Positions 9,076-18,252 of a stretch of 64,000 nucleotides of DNA are shown here, piece after piece. Each line of letters starts with the position of its first letter. Positions within the stretch are counted from its first letter, which is position 1. The notes under the pieces are model-generated. The model saw only the letters and a list, made by a program, of their open reading frames with translations, searched no databases and was not told the DNA's origin. This stretch comes from JAPOXR01 sp965199765 (GTDB taxonomy: Bacteria > Pseudomonadota > Alphaproteobacteria > Rhodobacterales > Rhodobacteraceae), in contig CBDATC010000001.1 of NCBI GenBank assembly GCA_965199765.1, positions 992,001-1,056,000 of the forward strand. The letters run 5' to 3'. Both the position numbers and the translations under genes were made by a program.

Positions 9076-11103
9076 ATGAACACTCTCAGAGTTGCGCTGG
9101 CCGCGATTGCGGCGGCGGGCGTATGCAGCCCTGTCTGGGCCAATCTGATGGCGGAAATCGACTGTCAGGATCAAGGAGACGCGCACTGTCGGGTGAATGC
9201 GACCGGGTTTCCGCTGCGCCTGCTCGTCAAACCGCAGTCCAACATCTATTTCGAAAAAGATGAAGCCTCCGCCCAGGTGCGCAGCAATATTCCGCCTTTT
9301 GAAGTGCTGTATGCCTTTGAGATGGACAATGTGTCCTATGATGAGAATTTCAGCGCCGCCGGCTGGTTCCGCGTGGGATCGTCTTTTGAAGTGCCGGAAG
9401 GCTGGATGCGGGCCGTCGACGTGGTGCCGTGGAAGCAGGCTCTCGCGTTGGCCTTCACTAATCCGGGACCATCGGAGCGCAAGCCTGTGGTGATGTTCAG
9501 CAGCGCCGACAGTCTTGACTACGCGATCGAGGATTTCGAAACCAATCAGCTGGATCCGGAGGAGTTCGTCGAGGCCGTGATGCGCGGCGGCGACATTCCC
9601 GAAGGTGTTGTCTCGCGCGAGGGAACCGGCTGGGTCGATATCGATCAGACTTTCTATTTGATGCCGATTCTGGCGCATATGGATTTGTCGAGTCTGGGCG
9701 TCGGCTACGATCTTCGCGGTGTTCAGCTGGCAGCGCTCACCAATGCGGCCCGCTCGGCCCAGAGCAATGCCTGCGATGTCCGCGACGAAGATGCGGCGGA
9801 ATGTTTCAGGGCACAGCAGGGCAGCGGTGTGTCCCAGCTTGCCCTTGATGCAATCTTCGTCATCGACATGACGGCATCGATGGGACCGTATATCGACGCC
9901 GTGCGCAACGCTTTGCGCGAGACCACGCAGTCGCTCGCGTCCCAAGTCGGCAATGACCGGATCCGTTTCGGCCTGGTGGGATACCGCGACAGCACGGCAG
10001 AATCGCCGGGGCTTGAGTTCGTTTCCAATGACTTCACACCGGATCTTCTAGCGCCGGCGGAATTTTCCGATTTGCTGAATTCAGGCGGCTCCAGCTTCGA
10101 AGGGATGCCGGTGATCGCCGAGGCCGTGGTGGGGTCGGGCGATATTGCCGAAGAGGTTTTTGCGGGACTGGAAACCGCGATCAATTCGAACTGGTCAGAA
10201 GAAGCCGGCCGCATCATCATTCTGATCGGTGATGCGCCGAGTCATCCGCTTGGGCACGCGAAGAACACCACCGGTCTTGATGAGGTGTCGATCCGGGAGA
10301 TGGCCGATCAGAACCGTATCTATATCGCTTCGGTCTATGTCGGACCGGATAACGACAGTGATTTTGATTTGGCAAAGCCGCAGTTCACGACTCTGGCCGC
10401 GGGAGATGAGGGCGGGCGGGCCTTTTCCGTAGCGTCCGGCGCCACCGGGCTGAATGATTCGATGCGCACGGTGGTTGAGGCGGTGACCGCTGCGGTGTCG
10501 GACGGCAGTTTCGCGCCGGTGTTGTCAGATTCCGTCTCTTCGGATGATGCCACGGCGGGCGCGGTGCTCAGTGCTGTGCGCGCCGCTTTTGTCGAATATC
10601 TCGGCAGCGAAGCCCAGCCGCCTTCCAACATCGTGGCTTGGGCGCTGGACCGGGATCTCACCGACTATTCCAAACGGTCCTTCGATCTCAAGGTGATGCT
10701 GACGCGCAAGGATATGGAAGAGCTGCAGGATCTGGTCCGGGGGCTGCTTTCGGAGCTCAGTGCCGGATCGACCACCTCAACGGATTTTTTCGGAGGCATA
10801 CAGGGGGCGAGCGGAGCGTCTTCCTATGATTTTGAAATCGCCGACGCGGAGAAGTTTTCCGAGTCTCCCAATCTTCCGACTTGGATCGGTGAATTGCCTT
10901 ACCGGTCGCAGTTCCTGAGTCTCTCGAAGGAGGATTTCATCCAAGCTTCGCCTGACGATCGGTCGCGCTATGAGGCTGATCTCAAAGCGCTGGTTGACCT
11001 TTATAACGAGGCCCTTAACCGGCCTGACGGCTGGGTTTCGCTGAACGAACAGGCGCGGGTCGATGAGAAAATCTATATGCTCGACCTAAAAAACCTTCCC
11101 TGA
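9076..11103 (+). CDS. Secreted von Willebrand factor A protein, PpkA periplasmic-sensor-like
   Basis: A 675-residue protein with a cleavable signal peptide (MNTLRVALAAIAAAGVC, ending PVWA). The N-terminal 240 residues include two SH3-like or jelly-roll stretches (FPLRLLVKPQSNIYFEKDE, GWFRVGSSFEVPEGWM). A von Willebrand A domain follows, with the metal site DMTASMGPYI at about 264 and a downstream LIGDAPSHPLG. In Pseudomonas PpkA a similar VWA domain forms the periplasmic half of the type VI secretion kinase; here it stands alone without kinase or membrane segment. GGAG lies eight bases before the ATG. The gene is first in a tight operon with ABC transporter genes (six bases to the next), so I infer a periplasmic sensing partner for them. 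Confidence 0.75.
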   Translation: MNTLRVALAAIAAAGVCSPVWANLMAEIDCQDQGDAHCRVNATGFPLRLLVKPQSNIYFEKDEASAQVRSNIPPFEVLYAFEMDNVSYDENFSAAGWFRVGSSFEVPEGWMRAVDVVPWKQALALAFTNPGPSERKPVVMFSSADSLDYAIEDFETNQLDPEEFVEAVMRGGDIPEGVVSREGTGWVDIDQTFYLMPILAHMDLSSLGVGYDLRGVQLAALTNAARSAQSNACDVRDEDAAECFRAQQGSGVSQLALDAIFVIDMTASMGPYIDAVRNALRETTQSLASQVGNDRIRFGLVGYRDSTAESPGLEFVSNDFTPDLLAPAEFSDLLNSGGSSFEGMPVIAEAVVGSGDIAEEVFAGLETAINSNWSEEAGRIIILIGDAPSHPLGHAKNTTGLDEVSIREMADQNRIYIASVYVGPDNDSDFDLAKPQFTTLAAGDEGGRAFSVASGATGLNDSMRTVVEAVTAAVSDGSFAPVLSDSVSSDDATAGAVLSAVRAAFVEYLGSEAQPPSNIVAWALDRDLTDYSKRSFDLKVMLTRKDMEELQDLVRGLLSELSAGSTTSTDFFGGIQGASGASSYDFEIADAEKFSESPNLPTWIGELPYRSQFLSLSKEDFIQASPDDRSRYEADLKALVDLYNEALNRPDGWVSLNEQARVDEKIYMLDLKNLP

Positions 11104-11109
11104 AACGGA

Positions 11110-11844
11110 ATGAGTCCGGTACTGACAGTAAGAGGGCTTGAGAAAGTCCTGCGCTCCAGCACACACCGGTTTGATCTCAGGGTGCCGGAAGTATCTCTCG
11201 AACAGGGGCGGTTCTATGGACTTGTGGGCAAATCCGGCAGCGGAAAAAGCACGATGCTTGATATACTCGCGATGGTTTCCATGCCGACCGCAGTCGAAAT
11301 ATTTGAGGTCAAGGACAGCCGAGGGCCAGTCAATATCGCGCGGCTTCTCCAAAGGGGCGATGATCAGGGAATATCTCGGGTGCGCCTTGAATTTTTCGGT
11401 TATGTGCTTCAGTCCGGCGGCTTGTTCGAATTTCTAACGGTGCGTCAGAATCTCAACTTGCCGCGGCGGCTTGCCGGCGCGGCGGCCGCACCGGGAGAAA
11501 CCGAGGCTCTGGCCCGGACTTTCGATATGAACGAACATATCGATAAATTTCCTTCGGAACTCTCCGGCGGACAGCGCCAGCGGGTATCGATCCTGCGGGC
11601 GCTCAGCCTCGCGCCGGCGATTGTTCTGGCCGACGAGCCGACCGCCTCGGTGGATGAAACGATGGCTGACGTGATCGTCGGCGAGCTCAAGAGTCTCGCC
11701 CAGTCGCGCGGTTCGACCGTATTGATGGTGTCGCATGATCTCGACCTGATCGGCAGCCATGCGGACGAGGTGCTCTCGCTCAGGGCGGAAGCGGTTGCGG
11801 AAGGGCACACGGTATCCCGGCTGCAGCCACGGGACCACGGATGA
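11110..11844 (+). CDS. ABC transporter ATPase, TagT/MacB-LolD type
   Basis: A 244-residue ABC ATPase. Walker A is GLVGKSGSGKST (residues about 36-47), the signature is LSGGQRQRVSILRAL, Walker B is IVLADEPTAS, and the H-loop is LMVSHDLDLIG. The type is that of mechanotransmission (type VII) exporters such as LolD, MacB and TagT. It overlaps the permease gene in an ATGA, so the two are cotranslated. With the VWA protein upstream and the TagR-like gene downstream, the best analogue is TagT, which with TagS acts in signal relay rather than transport. LolD-like transport remains possible. Confidence 0.85.
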   Translation: MSPVLTVRGLEKVLRSSTHRFDLRVPEVSLEQGRFYGLVGKSGSGKSTMLDILAMVSMPTAVEIFEVKDSRGPVNIARLLQRGDDQGISRVRLEFFGYVLQSGGLFEFLTVRQNLNLPRRLAGAAAAPGETEALARTFDMNEHIDKFPSELSGGQRQRVSILRALSLAPAIVLADEPTASVDETMADVIVGELKSLAQSRGSTVLMVSHDLDLIGSHADEVLSLRAEAVAEGHTVSRLQPRDHG

Positions 11845-13742
11845 CTGAAGGCGCAAACGGAGCCGCATCATCCGAACCGGCCGGCCGCAGTCTGCCCGTC
11901 GCGGGCCCGCTGGCACTGCGTGATCTTCTGCACGAACCGCTGATTACGCTCTGCCTCGTCTTTTCCGTGGTGGCAGTATTGGCTCCAATCCTGCTTTTAA
12001 CATCGGTTAAGGTCGGATTCATCGACAGTCTGAGGCAGCAATTCATCGAAGATCCGAGTTTCCGTCAGATCCGTCCCGGTTCTGCTGACCTGCGTTCAGC
12101 CGATATGTTCGACCGGATCGCGGACTGGGAAGAGATTGAATATGTCGTTCCGACGGTGATGATGAATCCGCGCGAAGTGGCGATCCGCGCCCGCGGCCGG
12201 AACGGAATTTACCGCGACAGTCCGCGGCTACTTCCTTCCACAGAGGGCGATCCGCTTCTGCATGGTCTGACCGGCGCGCCGCCGGCCGCCGACGGTGTGG
12301 TGTTGACTCGCGGTCTGCTCGACAAGGCAGGACTGGAAATCGGCGATTCGCTGACCCTCGGAGTCACCCGCATCGTCAATGACGAACGCAGTTCTGTGCG
12401 GTTTGAAGTGAACATCGCCGGGTGGGTGCCGACCGAAACCGTGGATGTTCCTGCGATTCTCGCCGATCCGCGCATTGAGCGGCAGGTTGAAGCCTACCGC
12501 GCCGGCATCGCAGTGCCGGAACGCGGTTGGACCGGCGTGAACGCCGAACCGAGCGCCTGGCATCAGCATTTGCTGGTGATCGCGCCGGACCGTCTCGGCG
12601 CGACGCTTGAGACAGAATTGCGGGTGCGCGTGGGAGCGGTTTCAGCGAAATTCGTCGACCCCGATCAGCTGGCGGTTCTAGCCGGAACCGGTCCGCTGGA
12701 AATTCCCGCTGCCGAATCGATGCTGGTTCTGAATGCCGGCGCATCTCACTATTCTGAACAAGATGTGGACGAAGCTAATGCGGTGCTTTCCAATTCCACC
12801 GCCTATGCGGTGGGTCTTTCGCAGCCTATCAAAGCTTTGCTGCTTGGCGAGACTGTTCCGATCGCGGCACTGCCCGAGGGATTCCTTCCTGCCGGCATCG
12901 GCCCGATTCCCGGCGGTTTCGTCAGCCGCGGCCGGGGCTACCGACTAAATAATCAAATCCTGCTGCCGCGGAGATTGCGTCCGGCCTGGGAAGGCGCCGG
13001 CGAGCCCAGAGAGATCCAACTTCGCGTGATTTACCCCGATGATGCCAGCACATCTCAGCTGGACGTACCGATGCGCCTCGCTGGATTCTACGGCGGGGAG
13101 GCGGTCCTGACACTGGCTCCGCTCTTGGGCCAGCTGCAGCGCGGGCAGAAAATCAGCCTTGATTTTGACCCCGGAGAACGACGCTTCATTGAGCGCAATG
13201 CCGGGTTTCGCGGGTTTCGCATTATCGGAAAGTCCATTGATGTCATTCCCGCCCTTGAGGCCCGCTTCACATCCGAAGGGATCGCGGTCAAGGCGAAGTC
13301 TTCGCAGATTCTGAAGCTTCAGCGGCTTGAGGACAGCCTCAATTTATTGGTGATCGTAGTCGCGTGCGTAGCGCTGGCGGGGGGATTGTCTATCCTGACA
13401 TCCAGCTTCTTCGCCAATGTGCAGCGCAAACGCGTCGCTTACGCCACGCTGCGCCTGATCGGCATGCCCAAACGTCAGATCGCTGCGATTCCAGTCCTGC
13501 AGGCGATCATCGTCGCCGGCGCAGGGTTGGTTCTGTCGGTGATCACATATTTTTTGATTGCCGTGCTGCTCAATGGGGCGGTTTCCGAGGAGCTGAATTT
13601 CGACGGGCAACTCTCGAAACTCTATTTTTCACATTTCGCGCTTGCCGCGGTGATCGTTCTGGGAGGTTCCTGTCTTGCTTCGCTGGCCGCTTCAAGGGCA
13701 TCCACGCGGATCGACCCGGCGACGGCGCTTCGGAGTGGATGA
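11841..13742 (+). CDS. FtsX-like ABC permease, TagS-like
   Basis: A 633-residue membrane protein. One transmembrane helix lies near residues 35-58 (LCLVFSVVAVLAPILLLTSV). A large periplasmic region of about 430 residues follows, then the FtsX core with three helices in the last 130 residues (LLVIVVACVALAGGLSILTS, AAIPVLQAIIVAGAGLVLSV, HFALAAVIVLGGSCLASLAA) and the ending RIDPATALRSG common to MacB/LolC permeases. This topology fits type VII ABC systems that transmit motion to periplasmic partners. It overlaps its neighbours by ATGA junctions on both sides. TagS is the closest functional analogue by context; the periplasmic domain is divergent. Confidence 0.8.
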   Translation: MTEGANGAASSEPAGRSLPVAGPLALRDLLHEPLITLCLVFSVVAVLAPILLLTSVKVGFIDSLRQQFIEDPSFRQIRPGSADLRSADMFDRIADWEEIEYVVPTVMMNPREVAIRARGRNGIYRDSPRLLPSTEGDPLLHGLTGAPPAADGVVLTRGLLDKAGLEIGDSLTLGVTRIVNDERSSVRFEVNIAGWVPTETVDVPAILADPRIERQVEAYRAGIAVPERGWTGVNAEPSAWHQHLLVIAPDRLGATLETELRVRVGAVSAKFVDPDQLAVLAGTGPLEIPAAESMLVLNAGASHYSEQDVDEANAVLSNSTAYAVGLSQPIKALLLGETVPIAALPEGFLPAGIGPIPGGFVSRGRGYRLNNQILLPRRLRPAWEGAGEPREIQLRVIYPDDASTSQLDVPMRLAGFYGGEAVLTLAPLLGQLQRGQKISLDFDPGERRFIERNAGFRGFRIIGKSIDVIPALEARFTSEGIAVKAKSSQILKLQRLEDSLNLLVIVVACVALAGGLSILTSSFFANVQRKRVAYATLRLIGMPKRQIAAIPVLQAIIVAGAGLVLSVITYFLIAVLLNGAVSEELNFDGQLSKLYFSHFALAAVIVLGGSCLASLAASRASTRIDPATALRSG

Positions 13743-16700
13743 TGTCACGGTGGCTTCCGACTCTGATTTTCCTGACCGAGCTGCTGGCGCTCTGTATTCC
13801 CGGATGGGCCGCTTCACAGACCTGTCGTTCCATCACCATGACAGCGGAAGCTCTTTCCGCCTGGCACAATCCGCATCCGTCTCCGGACGATTTCACCTTG
13901 CCGATGCCGGTCGGCTTGTCGCTGGTTTTCGTTCCTGTTCCACTCGGAACAACCGGACTTTACGGCGATGAACGGACAACTTTCACCATGGGGGCAGCAC
14001 AGTCGAAGATTTACGAAACACCGCTGGAAGCGCGCGTGGGATCCTCGATCACCGACCGCAGCGGACAGACCCGTCTGCTGATAGGAAAATACGAGGTGAC
14101 ATTGGCTCAGTATGCCGCGGTCATGGGGCGCGGTGATTTGCCGGAGGGATTGCGGGTCCTGCGCCAGCGCTCCAAAGCCACGCGCGTGCATCGCGAGCTT
14201 GACCGGTATCTGGAAAAAGGTTCTCCGTGCCAGGGCAAGATAACGGACAGACTGCACCGCATGCTGTCAGAGCCTCTCACCTTTCTCAGCTTCCGTGATT
14301 ATGTGGAGTTTCTGGACAGCTACAACCTGTTCTGCATCAGCCGCAATGATTGCCGCAGGATCCTGCGATCGCTGGGTCCCAACCGCGACGTGCCGGGCTT
14401 TGTTCGTCTTCCGCGGGAGCATGAATGGGAGTTCGTGGCCCGCGGCGGCGGCCATCTGGTATCCGGCCGGCTGAGCAAATCCGACATCCAGCGTGATCTG
14501 CCGACACTGCGCGCGGGCGGCTCGATTAGCGATTACGCCCATATCGGCAACGATCCGCCGAACGCCCTGCCGATCGGCTCGCGGCAACCACTGTTCGGAT
14601 TTTTTGACTTGTACGGCAATGCGCAGGAACTGATGGGAAACGCATTCACTGCCGAGAACGGGTTCGGCGCAGTAGGTGCGTATGTCGCGCGCGGTGGACA
14701 TTTCGGTCTGAACCACACCGAACTGCGCGCCTCACGCCGGGTCGAACTCACCGCGTTTCGAACTGATGATGCCACCGGCCAGCTCGACATTCAGTATTTT
14801 CCGCGCACCGGTATCCGTTTGGCAGTGGGTCTGCCGGTGGCGGGAGCCGCGCTGCGCCTCGGCGACAATTCGCTGATCGATGATTTCGTTGAGAATTACG
14901 TTGCGCCGGAACAGGCCGGCGACAGTGCCGGCGACCGGTTGTCCGAAGCAAGGATTCTAGGCAACCTCGGCGATCGGAAACTGGAGGTGAACGAGGAGCT
15001 TGGCGGCGATGATTCCGAGGATTGGTATGCGGTCCAACTGCAGGATTACGGTCGGATTCAGGTGGAGCTCGAAGGAGAGCCGGAACTGGCGTTCGAAATT
15101 GTGAACATGCGTCAGGAAACGCTCGGACAAGGCTCCGGTCAAGCGGGGCGGATTGAGACCGGCGAACTGCTGCCGGGCGGCTATTGGCTGCGCGTACATT
15201 CCGGCTCCAGGCGTTTAAGCTCGGAAGTCCGTTACCGGGTGACCCTGGGCCGGTCTCTGGCCCCGGACAGCGGCATTGACCGCCCGCATCCGTCCGCGCT
15301 CCAAAATGCGATGGTGATCGGTGAGACTTTCACCGGTCCAATCATGGGATTCGTCGGAAAAGGCGATACGATTGACACCTATCCGATTATCAACCGCAGT
15401 CGGATCCCTGGTCTCGAAGTCGAACTGCTCACTGATTCGGGTCTCGTCATCTCACTCCTTGACGAACAACTGCGACTTCTGCAACGTGAGACGTTCGCGC
15501 CAGCCGACGGCGAGGGAAAAGTCGTGCTAGCGACCCGGCCCGGTCAGCGCGGCTTTCTCCAAATCGAGGCTGATCCCCCGGCGCAATCCGTCTACGAAGC
15601 ACGGATTCGGGCCAAGGCCCCGTTCGACCCGGTATTCCTCACCGAAAAGCCGCGATCCGTCGCTGCCGTCAAATCCTTTGCTCGCTCCGGCCAGACCTAT
15701 GAAGGAACGATTTCGGGAAGTCAGGTCCTCTATCTGCCGATACAGCTGGAACACACGCGATCGCTCAAAGTCGAGCTCAGCGGACTTGAGGCGGACATCG
15801 CGATGTCCGTCATCGACGGCTCGCAGCGCTTGGTCAGGTCCAATCACGGCCGCCCTGGCTCGCAGGCAGAATTTTTTTCGAAAACCCTGCAGACCGGCAA
15901 CTATCTCGTTTCGCTGCGGATGACGGACAACGCGGAAAAGTCGGCTTTCAAACTTGTCTACCGGGCGGATGCGCCCGAAAGTTCCGGATCCTCTATAGAC
16001 GATATCCTCCGACAAGAAGTCCGCAGAGAAGCCAAAAACTTCGGACAGCTGGGACCAAACATTAAGACGAGTTCCGTGACGGCGCTGACACCCTATCAGT
16101 ATCTGCGCTTCACGATCGTGGGGCATAGCGAGAAAATTGTTAGTTTAAGCGTGTCCGGAGGGTGGTTTTCTCGCGCAGACTTTGACATTTATCTTGAGGA
16201 TATTTTGGGCAGAGTTCTAGCAAGATCGGCGAATCGTGCGGCGGGGATAGAAAACATCACGATAAGCCTTGATCAAGGCACCTATTATTTGCTTGTGATC
16301 GAACGCGGTGGACGTGGCTTTAGCTCTTTTGAGATTGAAGCCGTCGCCATGGATGAGATGCTGGATCCAGACCTTTCATGGGCAGGCCAACTTGTTGGTC
16401 GCCATGGTTCCTTCGGGGTCTACCGCAACGATCAATATTGTACGCTGGTCACCGTTGCGCATAGCGCGTCTCCGGTGAGAGGATGGCGACCAGTCAAGCC
16501 CATGATGGTGGTTCGTGTCTCGCCTGGAGGTCGCCGCATCGTGATTTCTATGGACTTATTGGCTAGAATGGGAAGTATAGAGCTGTACCGTTCCGGTTCG
16601 CTGCGAGGTTTTGTGGACCGACAAACAGAGATTGATCTACGAATGGATGACGGTACTGTATATCCCACTGTCAAATGCTCCCGGGGCTTTGGTTGGTGCG

Positions 16701-16873
16701 TGCCAGAAGGTCTTATACTGAATATGGTCAGCGGGCGTAATCTTACCATCGAAGGGATCACGCCCAGCGGACAGCCGGCCGAGGTGACGTATTCGCTCGA
16801 GGGTTATGAGGCGGCGGCACGGAGCATCACCCAGCTATGCGGCGTGGATGCTGACTGGATCTGGAATGAATAA
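13739..16873 (+). CDS. Giant TagR-like formylglycine-enzyme-fold protein with PPC-like and IalB-like domains
   Basis: A 1044-residue secreted protein starting at the ATG that overlaps the permease stop; a further in-frame extension upstream lies inside the permease gene and is rejected. A signal peptide ends near GWAASQT. Residues 50-365 have the sulfatase-modifying-factor fold: KYEVTLAQYAAVMG, RLPREHEWEFVARGG, GFFDLYGNAQELMGN, YVARGGHF and RTGIRLAVG. The paired catalytic cysteines of true formylglycine enzymes are absent, as in TagR. Residues 390-870 hold about four beta-sandwich repeats of the pre-peptidase C-terminal type (for example SKVLYLPIQ-like SGSQVLYLPIQLEHTRSLKV). The last 160 residues resemble invasion protein IalB, with CxxG-type CSRGFGWCVPEGLILNMVSG. 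It is the last gene of the operon. Confidence 0.7.
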   Translation: MMSRWLPTLIFLTELLALCIPGWAASQTCRSITMTAEALSAWHNPHPSPDDFTLPMPVGLSLVFVPVPLGTTGLYGDERTTFTMGAAQSKIYETPLEARVGSSITDRSGQTRLLIGKYEVTLAQYAAVMGRGDLPEGLRVLRQRSKATRVHRELDRYLEKGSPCQGKITDRLHRMLSEPLTFLSFRDYVEFLDSYNLFCISRNDCRRILRSLGPNRDVPGFVRLPREHEWEFVARGGGHLVSGRLSKSDIQRDLPTLRAGGSISDYAHIGNDPPNALPIGSRQPLFGFFDLYGNAQELMGNAFTAENGFGAVGAYVARGGHFGLNHTELRASRRVELTAFRTDDATGQLDIQYFPRTGIRLAVGLPVAGAALRLGDNSLIDDFVENYVAPEQAGDSAGDRLSEARILGNLGDRKLEVNEELGGDDSEDWYAVQLQDYGRIQVELEGEPELAFEIVNMRQETLGQGSGQAGRIETGELLPGGYWLRVHSGSRRLSSEVRYRVTLGRSLAPDSGIDRPHPSALQNAMVIGETFTGPIMGFVGKGDTIDTYPIINRSRIPGLEVELLTDSGLVISLLDEQLRLLQRETFAPADGEGKVVLATRPGQRGFLQIEADPPAQSVYEARIRAKAPFDPVFLTEKPRSVAAVKSFARSGQTYEGTISGSQVLYLPIQLEHTRSLKVELSGLEADIAMSVIDGSQRLVRSNHGRPGSQAEFFSKTLQTGNYLVSLRMTDNAEKSAFKLVYRADAPESSGSSIDDILRQEVRREAKNFGQLGPNIKTSSVTALTPYQYLRFTIVGHSEKIVSLSVSGGWFSRADFDIYLEDILGRVLARSANRAAGIENITISLDQGTYYLLVIERGGRGFSSFEIEAVAMDEMLDPDLSWAGQLVGRHGSFGVYRNDQYCTLVTVAHSASPVRGWRPVKPMMVVRVSPGGRRIVISMDLLARMGSIELYRSGSLRGFVDRQTEIDLRMDDGTVYPTVKCSRGFGWCVPEGLILNMVSGRNLTIEGITPSGQPAEVTYSLEGYEAAARSITQLCGVDADWIWNE

Positions 16874-17254
16874 CACGGAAGCGCACTTCCCTATGGCTGC
16901 CGAAGTCAGGCCGCAAGCCTGCAAACCGATGGACGGATGATTGCTTCCAGTTGAAGCACAGATATGCATTGTCCGGAAGCCGCTCTTATAAACCTATCTC
17001 ACAAGTGGAATTTGGCTGCAAGCAGCACAGTGCACCTTTCAATCGGCCATGAAGTGCCAAAACATCACCGAATACGAGTTCGTTGTTTTGCATAGTATTT
17101 TGAGAGCGGGTTGTGGGGTGTAAGGGGAAAAAGCACCGAGAAACACCGGCTCAGAACGGCTCTCCCGCATCCAAGTCCTTACCATTGAACCCGATAAGTA
17201 AGTATTGCGAAAATTAACCGGGGTTCTTTCAAAATAATTTTGTTCGACCACAAT
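16874..17254. other. Intergenic region without recognisable gene
   Basis: Behind the operon there is a small hairpin, GGAAGCGCACTTCC (16876-16889), with no T-run. I see no gene or RNA in the rest. Composition shifts towards A+T from here to about 18.2 kb. Confidence 0.4.
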
Positions 17255-17662
17255 TTATCGGGTGTTTCTACCGCAAAATCCATAGTATTGCGATGGTGAA
17301 AGGTCTATGCCAAAAAACATGGTGTGTCGGCTATGCACTGAGCTGAAATCAGAAAACATAACTGTTGTGGTCTGCACTGCTCCGGTAATGAGATTCTCAA
17401 TAAATGTCATCCCTTGTTCTCCGATATGTACCGATACTGGTGTAACTCCCATATTTCCAGATATAAATGCATCCTGCGTTATCGTGTCATATGAAAACGT
17501 TATGTCAAATGGTGGATTCACTTTTTTCACTGATTTGTTTTCCACGCTAAAGTATCGCGTATAAGAACATTTCAATTCGATTCCATCAGCAAGAGTATTC
17601 CCACTAAACCCAACCACAATCAATGCAGGTAGAAGCAGTTTGCGTGTTATGTTTTTGTTCAT
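17255..17662 (-). CDS. Small secreted protein of unknown function
   Basis: A 135-residue protein with a clear signal peptide (KLLLPALIVVGFSGNTLADG). The mature part begins ELKCSYTRYFSVENKS, contains FSYDTITQDAFISGN and VHIGEQGMTFIENLITGA, and ends with a second cysteine (YYGFCGRN), so one disulfide is possible. AAAGGTGA precedes the ATG by five bases, which supports a real gene. It is beta-rich by pattern. The gene is AT-rich compared with its neighbours, which suggests transfer from another genome. I recognise no family. Confidence 0.6.
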   Translation of the reverse strand: MNKNITRKLLLPALIVVGFSGNTLADGIELKCSYTRYFSVENKSVKKVNPPFDITFSYDTITQDAFISGNMGVTPVSVHIGEQGMTFIENLITGAVQTTTVMFSDFSSVHSRHTMFFGIDLSPSQYYGFCGRNTR

Positions 17663-18252
17663 TGGTCACCTTTACAGTTCGTTTTGTGCAAGGCTGTGCG
17701 CACCCGAATATTCCAGCTTTCTTCCTGTGCATTGATTTGTTTGGATGCAAATGGCGATACTAATCCAACAATAAACGATGCGGTTTTCAATTTAAGCCTC
17801 CAATTAACAAGATATAGATATTGAGTCTTTTCAAGAAGCAGATTCTGATCTTCAACGCGTTATTTCTCCCGAGAATCTTATCTGAACATACCAAAGTTCT
17901 TTTCAGTTGAGCGTGATAATTTTTGTTTCCCAGTACAGGTAGTCTACCCACGGCTTGGTTGCGATGCCGATATTGTGAGGCTTCAGATGGATAGGCTCCG
18001 CTAAACTCAAAATGTATTTAAATCAACGGGATATTTCAGTTTGTTCTGACACAACAGGCTGGAGAACCATGCGGACTCCACAATCTGCAGTAGACGGCGA
18101 TTGTGCAAAAAATTCCCTTGGCACATAACACATCAAACACGAATTATTGAAGGATACCGAGAAATCAAGCCAAAATTCCTTGATAAATTTCGGCTGATTG
18201 CCTTTTGATTAAGCTCCATTTGTCGCATGGCGCATCGTAATGTGCTAAGGGG
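17663..18252. other. AT-rich intergenic region
   Basis: This stretch has no protein-like frame that I can support, no tRNA fold and no clear repeat. It probably carries the promoter of the gene at 17255-17662 on the minus strand and that of the YggS gene on the plus strand. I cannot pick out convincing boxes. Confidence 0.3.

Noticed and set aside
8947..9945. 332-codon minus-strand frame
   Set aside because: Antisense to the start of the VWA gene, which has a signal peptide and ribosome site. Rich in His/Arg without any motif.
13364..13738. Upstream extension of the TagR-like reading frame
   Set aside because: It lies inside the permease gene; the ATG at 13739 overlaps the permease stop and begins a proper signal peptide.
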